A stretch of 64,000 nt of DNA, from assembly GCA_963740605.1 (NCBI GenBank), contig CAVUFC010000018.1:930001-994000 (forward strand). Direction: 5' to 3'. The DNA is from DASSUW01 sp963740605. GTDB taxonomy: Bacteria > Actinomycetota > Thermoleophilia > Solirubrobacterales > Solirubrobacteraceae. The notes beneath the pieces are model-generated. The model searched no databases. It saw nothing but the letters and a program-made list of their open reading frames with translations, and was not told where the DNA came from. Shown in pieces: positions 54,840 through 64,000 of this stretch. Within the stretch, counting starts at the first letter, position 1; every line of letters starts with the position of its first letter. Made by a program: the position numbers and the translations under genes.

Positions 54840-56224
54840 GCGGGAAGAATCACGCGGGACCCGGTCCCGCCGTCAGGTCGAGTGGCGATCTCGAGCGTGC
54901 CGCCGGCGTCCTCGACACGGCGGCGGACCATTGCGAGTCCCACGTGGCCTGCCTGGACGGCACGTCCTGCCACGGCAGTGTCGATGCCGACGCCGTCGTC
55001 GTTGATCTCGAGGGTCACCGAGCCATCGGATTCGGTGACACGGACGTCGATGGCGGTCGGGCTGGTGTGTTTCACAGCATTGACCGTCAGCTCCTGGGGT
55101 ACGGGCAGCAGCAATGATCCGGCCAGCGCCCGATCATCAACATCCGTTTCGATCGAAAGACGAATCGTGCGCGCTGCCGGGAAGGGGGCGACAGGGGCGC
55201 GAACAGATGCTGCGAAGCCAAGCTCGGCCACCGTGGGAGGGTGGAACGCCGAGATGATCGCCCGTGTCTCAGCGATCGCCTCGTCCAGGTGCGCTGCGAG
55301 ACGTCCCTGCGGGGCCGGGTCGGGCTCTGCTGCGTCCTGGCGAAGTGCCACCAGGCGCTGCATCGGGCCGTCGTGGAGTGAAACTGCCAGCCGGCCGCTC
55401 TCGCGTTCTTCGGCCTCGAGGAATTCGCTTAGGAGCCGGTCACGGTCGGATGCCAGGCGTGCCACCTCTACGGCTCGCTCGTCGGAGACCTGTCGCAGCT
55501 CGACGAGATCGTCGCTGCGCTTCAGCGCGTCGGCCACGGTCCGCGCGAGCGGGATCACGACCGCCAGGACCATGACGAGCGCCGCTGCTGTGGCAAGCCC
55601 TGCACGAGCCCCGACGAAGACCGCGACCGCGGCCATGACAGCGTTGACGACCTCGAGCGGCAGCGACGCTGGGACCGCTTCGCGGATCGCGCGCAGTCGT
55701 GTCCCCGGCGCCAAGTCGGGATGGGCGCCGACCACGAGGACAAGGTTGAGTGCGGAGAGCATGGCGTAGACCGGCAGTACGAGAACTGCGTAAGCGGTGT
55801 CAGTGCGATCAAGCCCGAAGGACCGCGAGAGGCCCTCGAACAGCAGCCCGCCGACGAGGCCGACGATGCTGAAGGTCGCGAGATTGTTGAGCATCCCAAG
55901 GCGGCCGATCCGGTGAATCCGCGCCTCGACCAACGTCGAGCATGCGGCCGCCGCGACGGCCGGACCAGGTCCGAGCAGGGCCATGATCGTCGTCTGCACC
56001 ATCAGGCCGGAGGAAATCCGGATCCTGCGTGCCGCAACCGAGGCCGCGTCAGCGGCGACCAGCGCCGCGGTGAGCGCGAGCGTCAGCGCAACCGGTTGCC
56101 ACTCGCTCGCCTCCGATGTCACGGCTGTCGCGCCGGCCACGCACGCGATGAAGGCGACGCGGACAGCAACGCCGCGCGAGAGCGGATCAGACACAGCCTC
56201 AGGCCGAGCGGGCGCAGCAGACAT
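54836..56224 (-). CDS. NarL-type sensor histidine kinase 2 with shared membrane domain
   Basis: ATG 56224 gives 462 residues; a TTG at 56269 would add 15 residues. The membrane domain has ASEWQPV, MALLGPGPAVAAAA and LSALNLVLV. The kinase core has EERESGRLAVSLHDGPMQRL and NAVKHTSPTAID with DDGVGID. It is first in a two-kinase unit and divergent from the response regulator 73 bp away. Side-by-side reading with kinase 1 shows similarity along the whole length, so a duplication with retained activity in both is likely. Confidence 0.93.
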   Translation of the reverse strand: MSAAPARPEAVSDPLSRGVAVRVAFIACVAGATAVTSEASEWQPVALTLALTAALVAADAASVAARRIRISSGLMVQTTIMALLGPGPAVAAAACSTLVEARIHRIGRLGMLNNLATFSIVGLVGGLLFEGLSRSFGLDRTDTAYAVLVLPVYAMLSALNLVLVVGAHPDLAPGTRLRAIREAVPASLPLEVVNAVMAAVAVFVGARAGLATAAALVMVLAVVIPLARTVADALKRSDDLVELRQVSDERAVEVARLASDRDRLLSEFLEAEERESGRLAVSLHDGPMQRLVALRQDAAEPDPAPQGRLAAHLDEAIAETRAIISAFHPPTVAELGFAASVRAPVAPFPAARTIRLSIETDVDDRALAGSLLLPVPQELTVNAVKHTSPTAIDVRVTESDGSVTLEINDDGVGIDTAVAGRAVQAGHVGLAMVRRRVEDAGGTLEIATRPDGGTGSRVILPA

Positions 56225-56297
56225 CGGCGGCGGATTGTCGTGCGGATGCGACGACCGGACAAACCCCAAACGGGTAGGCGTGCTAGAAGCCGGAGTG

Positions 56298-56942
56298 ATG
56301 AGCGATGCAACGCGGGTACTCGTCGCCGACGACCATCCGGTCTACCTCGACGGGCTGGTGGCGGCGATCGAGCGCAGCGGGGACCTCGAGCTTGTCGCGA
56401 CCGCTCGCAACGGGGAGGAGGCGCTGCAGCGGATCCGGGACGCGCAGCCCGACGTTGCGGTCCTGGACCTGCGGATGCCCCGGCTCACCGCGCACGCGGT
56501 CCTGGCCGAGCTCAGCGCGCAAGGGGGCGGGCTGCCGTGTCCGGTGCTCGTCCTGTCCGTCCACACCGAGGGCGACGACATCCACGAGTGCCTGAGCCTC
56601 GGGGCGTCCGGCTACATCGCCAAGGACGCCGACCGGAGTGAGATCTGCGACGCGATCCGTGCGGTCGCGCAGGGCCGCACCGTCTTGTCGGCCGAGGCGC
56701 TGGGCAGCGTGGCGAGCGAACTGCAGCAGCGCCGTGGCGCCCAGCAGAGCCCGCTGACGACCCGTGAGGGCGAGATCCTCAGTCTGCTCGCCACCGGCGC
56801 GTCGGCGCCGGAGATCGCCTCCCAGCTCCACCTGAGCCCGGCGACGATCAAGACCCACCTGCACAACGTGTACGCCAAGCTCGGGGTCTCCGATCGTGCG
56901 GCCGCGGTCGCGGAGGGCATGCGCCGCGGACTGATCGCCTGA
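56298..56942 (+). CDS. NarL/FixJ-family response regulator
   Basis: 214 residues from ATG 56298. The receiver has ADDHPVYLDGL, the phospho-acceptor Asp in VAVLDLRMP and the switch lysine in YIAKDADRSE. The LuxR-type helix-turn-helix is LTTREGEILSLLATGASAPE continuing to LSPATIKTHLHNVYAKLGV. Upstream in-frame codons belong to the divergent kinase gene. It is the natural partner of both HisKA_3 kinases. Target genes are unknown. Confidence 0.95.
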   Translation: MSDATRVLVADDHPVYLDGLVAAIERSGDLELVATARNGEEALQRIRDAQPDVAVLDLRMPRLTAHAVLAELSAQGGGLPCPVLVLSVHTEGDDIHECLSLGASGYIAKDADRSEICDAIRAVAQGRTVLSAEALGSVASELQQRRGAQQSPLTTREGEILSLLATGASAPEIASQLHLSPATIKTHLHNVYAKLGVSDRAAAVAEGMRRGLIA

Positions 56943-57081
56943 TCGGGCCAACGGCCTCCACCGATCGGCGTATTGAAGGTTCACCCGCCGGATCGCCCGG
57001 TCGGCCGATGGTCGCAAGGCGCACCACGCGCGACATTCCATAACGGGACATGAACGACCCCCGAAGTCGCTCGCCAGCAGG

Positions 57082-57105
57082 GAGCCACGGCGGCCACCGT
57101 GGCTC
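57082..57105. terminator. Stem-loop between the response regulator and the hybrid kinase
   Basis: GAGCCACGG (57082-57090) and CCGTGGCTC (57097-57105) form a 9-bp stem with a 6-nt loop, followed by TTAAGG. It lies between convergent genes; the rest of 56943-57199 shows no other convincing signal. Confidence 0.6.
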
Positions 57106-57199
57106 TTAAGGAGCTGTGGGAGCGACGCCCGCGGGCCTGGCCGGGAGGGAGCTCGGCTGGGCCCGCACCCCGACCCTGAGGCGCTCAGTCGAGCATGCC

Positions 57200-59017
<1,818 letters not shown>

Positions 59018-59031
<14 letters not shown>

Positions 59032-59644
59032 CGCCGTTCTCGCTGCGCAGCGAGCGCACGATCTCCAGCCGGCGCCGGAAATGCTCGCTGACGAAGTCCG
59101 ACAGCTGCCGGCGCGTCTCGCCGTCCAGCCCGACGAACTCGACCGCGCACAGCGCGTCGTCGAAGTCGCTCACGACCGCCCGGCCGGCCACCGCGTCGGG
59201 GGTCTCGGGAAGCATCACCGTGACCGACAGGAGCTGGCCGAGCGTAAACCCGCTGACGCCCTCGAGCACCAGCCCGTCAGCGCCGACGTCGTGCGTCTGG
59301 CAGATCGTCATCGCTCCGCCGTCGACCGGCGCCACGGACGCGGGGGCGCACAGCTTGAGCCGCGTGGACCGGACCCGGGGGATGCACACGCCGTCGGTGA
59401 CGCGGAAGCGCAGATCGTCCGGCGCACCCTCGACCCGCAGCTCGCCCTTGAGGCCGACGCTCTGCGTCCCGTGCATGAAGCTCATGAGGACGTTGCCGAT
59501 GGACTCCGGCAGCTCGACCCGCTCGACCGGCTGCAGAGCCGCCACCTCGCGGTGCACGCCCACGACGTACGCCCGGAACTCGCTCGCCCGCGCGGAGTCG
59601 GGGAGGCTCACGGTGACGATCGAGAACTCGCGCAGACGGTCCAT
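59018..59644 (-). CDS. PilZ-domain protein, YcgR-like, degenerate motif
   Basis: ATG 59644 behind AAGGA gives 208 residues. The N-terminal half resembles the YcgR flagellar-brake domain (VELPESIGNVLMSFMHGTQSVG). The PilZ part has PRVRSTRLKL and THDVGADGLVLEG. Canonical RxxxR is not exact, and the D/N-x-S-x2-G motif reads DVGADG, lacking the serine, so cyclic-di-GMP binding may be weak or lost. GCCGATCA just upstream of AAGGATCGATG resembles a sigma28 -10 box without a clear -35. It sits between cheY and the hybrid kinase. Confidence 0.82.
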
Positions 59645-59723
59645 CGATCCTTTGATCGGCAGTTTTCCGCGAAAACGCGACTGTCGACCCCGTGGCCCTG
59701 TCGTTTCTCGGACCGATGCAGCG

Positions 59724-60083
59724 TTACCCGAGGGCCTTACCGACGGCCTCGAGAACACGATCCGCCTGGAACGGCTTGACGACGAAGTCCTTGGCGCCGA
59801 GCTTGATCGACTCGAGGACCTTCGACTCCTGCCCGAGCGCCGAGCACATGATCACGCGGGCCGCGGGATCGAGGGCGATGATCTCCTTGAGGGCGGAGAG
59901 GCCGTCCTTCTCGGGCATCGTGATGTCGAGCGTCATGACCTCAGGCTTGAGCTCCTGGAACCGCTCGATGGCCTCCACGCCATTGCCGGCCTCACCAACC
60001 ACCTCGTGGCCCCCCTTGGTCAGCGCGTCGCTCACCATCTTCCGCATGAACGCGGCGTCGTCGACTACCAGGACTCGGGCCAT
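59724..60083 (-). CDS. cheY: Chemotaxis response regulator CheY
   Basis: A stand-alone 119-residue receiver from ATG 60083, behind a perfect GGAGGT. LVVDDAAFMRKMV, the phospho-acceptor in MTLDITMPEKDGL, CSALGQESKV and the lysine in FVVKPFQADRV are all canonical. It carries the signal from CheA to the flagellar switch encoded upstream. The gene overlaps fliY by 19 nt. Confidence 0.95.
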   Translation of the reverse strand: MARVLVVDDAAFMRKMVSDALTKGGHEVVGEAGNGVEAIERFQELKPEVMTLDITMPEKDGLSALKEIIALDPAARVIMCSALGQESKVLESIKLGAKDFVVKPFQADRVLEAVGKALG

Positions 60084-60982
60084 CGGGCCACCTCCATCTG
60101 AGATTCACTTGATGTGTTCGCGGGCGACAGGACCGTTTCGATCCGCACGGCCCAGTCGGTGCCGTCGACCACCATCAGGCGGCCGGTCGCAAAAAGAGTG
60201 CCGTTGACGTAGAGGTCAATCGGCTCGTCCGCCGCTTGGTTGAGCTCGACCACCGATCCGGACGGCATGCCGACCACCTGGGCGGACGGCATCCGAGTGC
60301 GACCGAGCTCGGCCCATACGCGAACGGGAATGCCTGACAGGGAGGGCCCGGCGACGGCGCCGGTGGCTGGGCGCGCGCCGCCCGGCGAAGCGGCCGCCGA
60401 CGACGGCGGCGTCACCTCGGACCCGAGCTCGTCGAGCGCCGCCGTCATGCGGACCACGAAGGCATTCGGGACGAGTTGGATCAGCCGGCAGGGCTCACCG
60501 CAGACCGTGAAGTTCGCGCGAACGGCGTGCGGCGTCTTCGGGTAGACACTGAGCGCCTCGGCCTGCTCGTTGAAGGTCTTGGTCTCCGGCGTGCCGATCT
60601 CGACGTCGGTGCCGAGCACCGACGAGATCGCGATCGCCGCCGAGGCCATCATCTGGTTCATGGCCTCGGACACGGCCGACAGCTCGAGCTCGGACAGCTC
60701 GGGTGCGTCCGGATCCTCCGGCTGCTCCATGCCCATCATCGCGGCGGCGAGTTTGCGCGCGCCGTCGAGCGTCATGACGAACACGTTGCCGCCGGTCACG
60801 CCGTCGATGTACGAGACGTTGGTCGCGACCGCCGGGAGCGCGAGCGAGTCCACGGGATTGGCTTCGGCCGGGATGACCGACACCTCGCCGGCGCTGACCT
60901 TGCCGGCGGCGAACATCTCGAGCACACCGGAGATCGCCTCCGAAGTGGACTTGCCCAGGCGGATCAGGGCGTCATCGCTCAT
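60065..60982 (-). CDS. fliY: Flagellar motor switch protein FliY (CheC-like domain plus FliN domain)
   Basis: 305 residues from ATG 60982. The N-terminal 180 residues are CheC/FliM-middle-like (LSELELSAVSEAMNQMMASA). An Ala/Pro-rich linker is followed by the SpoA/FliN C-terminus (IPVRVWAELGRTRMP, GSVVELNQAADEPIDLYVNG). This is the FliY layout that replaces FliN in Bacillus and Thermotoga; family members dephosphorylate CheY-P. Its start overlaps the fliM stop by 4 nt. Confidence 0.92.
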   Translation of the reverse strand: MSDDALIRLGKSTSEAISGVLEMFAAGKVSAGEVSVIPAEANPVDSLALPAVATNVSYIDGVTGGNVFVMTLDGARKLAAAMMGMEQPEDPDAPELSELELSAVSEAMNQMMASAAIAISSVLGTDVEIGTPETKTFNEQAEALSVYPKTPHAVRANFTVCGEPCRLIQLVPNAFVVRMTAALDELGSEVTPPSSAAASPGGARPATGAVAGPSLSGIPVRVWAELGRTRMPSAQVVGMPSGSVVELNQAADEPIDLYVNGTLFATGRLMVVDGTDWAVRIETVLSPANTSSESQMEVARWPESW

Positions 60983-61956
60983 GACTTCCTCCCGACGCGA
61001 TCGATGACCTGCACGGCGCGGCGGCTACCGCTGCGGCCCGGCTTGCCGGTGTGGACGGGCACCTTGTCGGCGTAGAGGGTCACGCCGGCCTCGGCGGGGG
61101 CGTCGAGCCGCAGGACGTCGCCGGGCTGGAGCGCGAGCACTTGCTCGATCGGCAACTCGATCGACGCCACCTCGGCGCGAACGGTCACGTCGACGCCGCC
61201 GACGGCGCGCCGCACCTGGCGGATCTCCGCCTCGCCGCGGTCGGGCGCGTCGTCGCGGGCGGCGAAGCGGTCCGCCACCGGCGCGATCGCCGACCAGGGG
61301 AGCAGGATGTTGACGGTCGACGAGACGCCGTTGAAGCGCGCCTCCATCGTGAAGATCAGGGTCGGCTCGGACACCGAGACCATCTGCGCGGTCTCGAGGT
61401 GCGTCTCGAGCTGCGCGACGCCGAGCTCGAGATCGACCATGTCGGTCCAGATCACCGAGAGCTGCGCCAGCAGGCGGTCGAAGAAGTGGCGGGCCAGCGC
61501 CCAGTCGATGTCGCTCAGCCGACGCTCGCGCTGCTCGCTGATCTCGGTGCCGCCGAGCAGCAGCTCGATCGCCCCGAGCACGAGGCCCGACTCGGCGCTC
61601 ATCACCAGCCGCGTCCCGAGCTGCTTGACCTCGGCGATCGCGTCGATCGAGCCGGGGACCACCTGGCCGTGCGCGTTGGCCCAGGTGAGCTGGGAAGCGT
61701 TGATGACCTCGAGCTCGAGCGGGACCCGCAGCTCGGCGGAGAGACGGGTCGACGCGGTGCGGCAGAACGCCTCGAGGCTGCGCTTGAGGCGGCGCTCCTG
61801 GTCGGCCGTGAACTTGGTCGGGCGCGTGAAGTCGACCGCGCGCATGCGGCGACGGCGCTGCGGGGTCGGCGTCTCGTCCGGGAGACGACCCTCGCGAGCC
61901 GCGTCGACGAGCGCGGCGATCGCGTCCGCGCTGAGAACGTGTCCGTCGCCGCTCAT
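60979..61956 (-). CDS. fliM: Flagellar motor switch protein FliM
   Basis: 325 residues from ATG 61956. The N-terminus contains LSADAIAALVDAAREGRLP, in the position of the CheY-P binding segment LSQxEIDxLL but divergent. The middle domain carries FTRPTKFTADQERRLKRSLE and VNILLPWSAI, and the SpoA-type C-terminus has LPIEQVLALQPGDVLRLD. It forms the rotor C-ring that switches direction. It lies between cheD and fliY with 4-nt overlaps. Confidence 0.94.
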   Translation of the reverse strand: MSGDGHVLSADAIAALVDAAREGRLPDETPTPQRRRRMRAVDFTRPTKFTADQERRLKRSLEAFCRTASTRLSAELRVPLELEVINASQLTWANAHGQVVPGSIDAIAEVKQLGTRLVMSAESGLVLGAIELLLGGTEISEQRERRLSDIDWALARHFFDRLLAQLSVIWTDMVDLELGVAQLETHLETAQMVSVSEPTLIFTMEARFNGVSSTVNILLPWSAIAPVADRFAARDDAPDRGEAEIRQVRRAVGGVDVTVRAEVASIELPIEQVLALQPGDVLRLDAPAEAGVTLYADKVPVHTGKPGRSGSRRAVQVIDRVGRKS

Positions 61957-62468
61957 GCCGCCATCTCCAGTGCCCGCGAGGCCGCGAGCAGTTCGGTGTC
62001 CTTGCCGCCCGCCTCGCGGACGACGATCTTCGATGTACCGGCCTGGACGCGGATGGTCCGGCCACGGGTGCCGCCGGTCGCCGTCGCCACGACGGGGATC
62101 CGGTGCTGCTCGAGCAGCTCACGCACCGCCGCCTCATTGCGCTGACCGACCTCGAGGCTGGACGCCGAGACGGCGAACATGCTCGCGCCACCCACGAGCG
62201 CGGCCTCCAGGCGGATCTTGCGCGCGCCGAGCGCCTCGAGCTCGGCGAGCAGCTGCGGGATCGCGAAGTCGGCGAACTTGCGAGGGTTTTCGCCCGTGTC
62301 GCCCTGCGACTGCGGAAGGACGATGTGGGCGAGGCCCGCGATGCCCATCCGCCGGTCGAGCAACGCCAGCCCGATGCACGAGCCGAGCCCCAGCGAGACC
62401 AGCACGTGGCCGGGCACCCGCGACACCGCGAGCTCACCCATTCGCACCATGGTCTCCGAGGGGGTCAT
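61953..62468 (-). CDS. cheD: Chemoreceptor glutamine deamidase CheD
   Basis: 171 residues from ATG 62468. The catalytic Cys lies in SLGLGSCIGLALLD and the His in LAHIVLPQSQG; GGASMF and NEAAVRELLEQHRIPV complete the family pattern. CheD deamidates chemoreceptors and activates CheC, encoded directly upstream with a one-base overlap. Confidence 0.95.
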   Translation of the reverse strand: MTPSETMVRMGELAVSRVPGHVLVSLGLGSCIGLALLDRRMGIAGLAHIVLPQSQGDTGENPRKFADFAIPQLLAELEALGARKIRLEAALVGGASMFAVSASSLEVGQRNEAAVRELLEQHRIPVVATATGGTRGRTIRVQAGTSKIVVREAGGKDTELLAASRALEMAA

Positions 62469-63055
62469 CAGCTCAGACCGAGTCGGGAGAGCAGCTCATC
62501 GACGCCGCCCTGGTCGGGAACAAGGAAGAAGGAGATCGAGCAGTCCTCGCCCTCGACGACGAGGTTCGAGTCCAGCATCAGGGCGATGTCGCCCGCGTGG
62601 GCCTGGCCGGCGAGCACCGACGCGACGAGCGCGCCGAGCATGTCGGTTGCCGTGGCCGGCGGGGTCGGCTCGATGTCCATGCCGGTCATCGCGGCGAGCG
62701 CGTTGATGTACGAGGTGCCGACGATGTTGCCGATCTCGCCGAGGGCGGAGAGGGCGAACTCGCCGTCGGGCTCGACGCCGAGCATGCGGCAGATCTTGTC
62801 GGCGTCGGCGGGCGGCACGAGCAGCAACACGGTGCCGTTCATCTCACCGACGATGCCGAGCACGATCCCCGTGATGTCCTGCTCGGCCGGGCCGGCCGCC
62901 TCGACGGCCTCGGCGAACGGCAGCGCCTGCGCCTTGGGCACGGAGATGTCGACGGACCGCCCGAGCATGCCCGAGAGCGCAGTGGACGCGTTCCCCGAGC
63001 CAACGTTGGCCAGCTCACGCAGAGCGTCGAGCTGGAGTTCGGTGTAGTGACTCAC
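62468..63055 (-). CDS. cheC: CheY-P phosphatase CheC
   Basis: GTG 63055, after AAAGGACC, gives 195 residues. Two active-site motifs of the CheC type are present: ELANVGSGNASTALSGML and ALGEIGNIVGTSYINAL (E-x2-N each). It removes phosphate from CheY-P and is regulated by CheD, encoded next. No cheW or receptor gene is in the window. Confidence 0.95.
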   Translation of the reverse strand: MSHYTELQLDALRELANVGSGNASTALSGMLGRSVDISVPKAQALPFAEAVEAAGPAEQDITGIVLGIVGEMNGTVLLLVPPADADKICRMLGVEPDGEFALSALGEIGNIVGTSYINALAAMTGMDIEPTPPATATDMLGALVASVLAGQAHAGDIALMLDSNLVVEGEDCSISFFLVPDQGGVDELLSRLGLS

Positions 63056-63064
63056 AGGGTCCTT

Positions 63065-64000
63065 TCAGGCGGCGACGAGGTGGGAGGACGGCTCGAGGGC
63101 ATCGCAATCGACGATCAGTGCGATCTGCCCGTCCGACATGACGGCGGCGCCCGAAAGGGCAGAGTTCTCGGCAACCTCCGGGGGAAGCGGCCGAGTGACC
63201 AGCTCGCGCTGGCCGAAGAGCGTGGTGACGGTGACCGCGAGCGAGCCGGTGGCGGCGCGGACGATCACGGCGTATTCGGCGTCCGGCGCCGCGGACCCGC
63301 CGAAGCGCTCGGCGGCGTCGACGATCGGCAGCACGCCGTCGCGCATGACCAGCATCCGGCTCCCCGCCACTGAGCGGACAGTGTGGTCCGCCAGGCGGAC
63401 GGTGCGCTCGATGCGGTCGATCGGGATCGCGAACGGACGGCTGTCGGCCTCGATGAGGAGGGCGGCCATGATCGCCAGCGTCAGCGGCAGGCGGATCTGG
63501 GCCGCGGTGCCCTGGCCCTGCTCAGAGGTCATGAGGACCTCGCCGCCGAGCTCGCGGATCGTGGTGCGGACCGCGTCCATGCCCACACCGCGGCCGGAGA
63601 TGTCGCTGGTGACCTCGGCGGTCGAGAAGCCGGGGTGGAAGAGGAGCTCGATCGCCTTCGCCATGTCGGTCGTGTCGACCGCGTCGGCCGCGATGATGCC
63701 GCGCTCCGCGGCCTTGGCCGCGACCTTGGCCGGGTCGATGCCGCGGCCGTCGTCCCGCACCTCGATGACGACGTTGCCGCCGGCGTGGCGGGCCGACAGG
63801 TGGAGGGTGCCGCTGGCCGGCTTGCCGGCTGCCTCGCGCTCCTCCGGGCCCTCGAGGCCGTGGTCGAGCGAGTTGCGGATCAGGTGCACGAGCGGGTCGC
63901 CGAGTGCGTCTACCACGGTGCGGTCGAGCTCGGTGTCCTTGCCGACCAGCTCCAGCTCGACGTGCTTGCCGAGCTTGGTGGAGAGGTCGCGGACGAGGCG
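63065..64000 (-). CDS. cheA: Chemotaxis histidine kinase CheA (C-terminal part)
   Basis: The frame runs off the right edge of the window; 311 C-terminal residues are visible. They begin in the dimerisation/ATPase junction (KHVELELVGKDTELDRT). The ATPase has the N-box HLIRNSLDHGLEG, G1 DDGRGID and G2 GRGVGMDAV. A CheW-like regulatory domain follows (FAIPIDRIERTVRL). The Hpt domain is outside. It stands at the upstream end of the visible leftward motility operon, 9 bp before cheC. Confidence 0.95.
   Translation of the reverse strand, partial: RLVRDLSTKLGKHVELELVGKDTELDRTVVDALGDPLVHLIRNSLDHGLEGPEEREAAGKPASGTLHLSARHAGGNVVIEVRDDGRGIDPAKVAAKAAERGIIAADAVDTTDMAKAIELLFHPGFSTAEVTSDISGRGVGMDAVRTTIRELGGEVLMTSEQGQGTAAQIRLPLTLAIMAALLIEADSRPFAIPIDRIERTVRLADHTVRSVAGSRMLVMRDGVLPIVDAAERFGGSAAPDAEYAVIVRAATGSLAVTVTTLFGQRELVTRPLPPEVAENSALSGAAVMSDGQIALIVDCDALEPSSHLVAA

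Overview
The window reads as chromosomal DNA of a high-GC, motile actinobacterium, most likely of the Thermoleophilia (Solirubrobacter/Conexibacter-like). Four points support this: a mycobacterial-type integration host factor next to gmk-rpoZ-coaBC, a WXG100/EccC secretion locus, flagellar-switch and chemotaxis genes (fliM, fliY, cheA/C/D/Y), and many GTG/TTG starts with 1-4 nt gene overlaps. The taxonomic placement is inference; no rRNA or tRNA gene was found.

Left third (1-20.4 kb). A regulator fragment is followed by an MFS exporter gene destroyed by an ISL3-family insertion (961-2377, perfect 8-bp target duplication) and by a separate frameshift. Then come rnz and a hypothetical gene. A nearly complete pyrimidine operon follows (pyrR-pyrB-pyrC-carA-carB-pyrK-pyrD) behind a PyrR-binding RNA hairpin; pyrF is absent. 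A second cluster runs mihF-gmk-rpoZ-coaBC, then moxR, a DUF58 gene and a transglutaminase gene, then a TPR protein.

Middle (20.4-43.9 kb). The classical rimP-nusA-ylxR-infB-ylxP-rbfA-nrnA-truB-ribF-rpsO translation/RNA cluster is preceded by a promoter followed by an intrinsic terminator. A diguanylate cyclase gene sits between ribF and rpsO. Downstream is a redox group: peroxiredoxin, DsbA-like protein, ECF sigma factor, zinc-finger anti-sigma factor and a cupredoxin lipoprotein, with two matching candidate ECF promoters. Then an amine-oxidase-like flavoprotein, a saccharopine-dehydrogenase-like reductase, pnp, an M16 protease, dapB, dapA and rnj, with an HDOD-GGDEF gene between the two dap genes.

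Right third (43.9-64 kb, accessory and signalling). A minimal type VII secretion locus holds a WXG100 protein, a three-ATPase EccC broken by four +1 frameshifts, and a YukD-ParA/MinD fusion. It is followed by a MerR/TipA-like regulator with a textbook 19-bp-spacer operator and an MFS transporter. Next comes a signalling island: an HD-GYP phosphodiesterase behind a sigma28-like promoter, two tandem NarL-type histidine kinases sharing a membrane input domain with the HD-GYP protein, and a NarL/FixJ response regulator. Last is a leftward motility operon, cheA-cheC-cheD-fliM-fliY-cheY-pilZ-hybrid kinase.

A cyclic-di-GMP theme recurs: GGDEF at 28.5 kb, HDOD-GGDEF at 40-41 kb, HD-GYP at 52 kb, PilZ at 59 kb. 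The most novel-looking items are the shared membrane sensor domain, the Cys/His-rich tail on NusA with a start-less ylxR beside it, the ECF redox circuit, and the minimal secretion locus.
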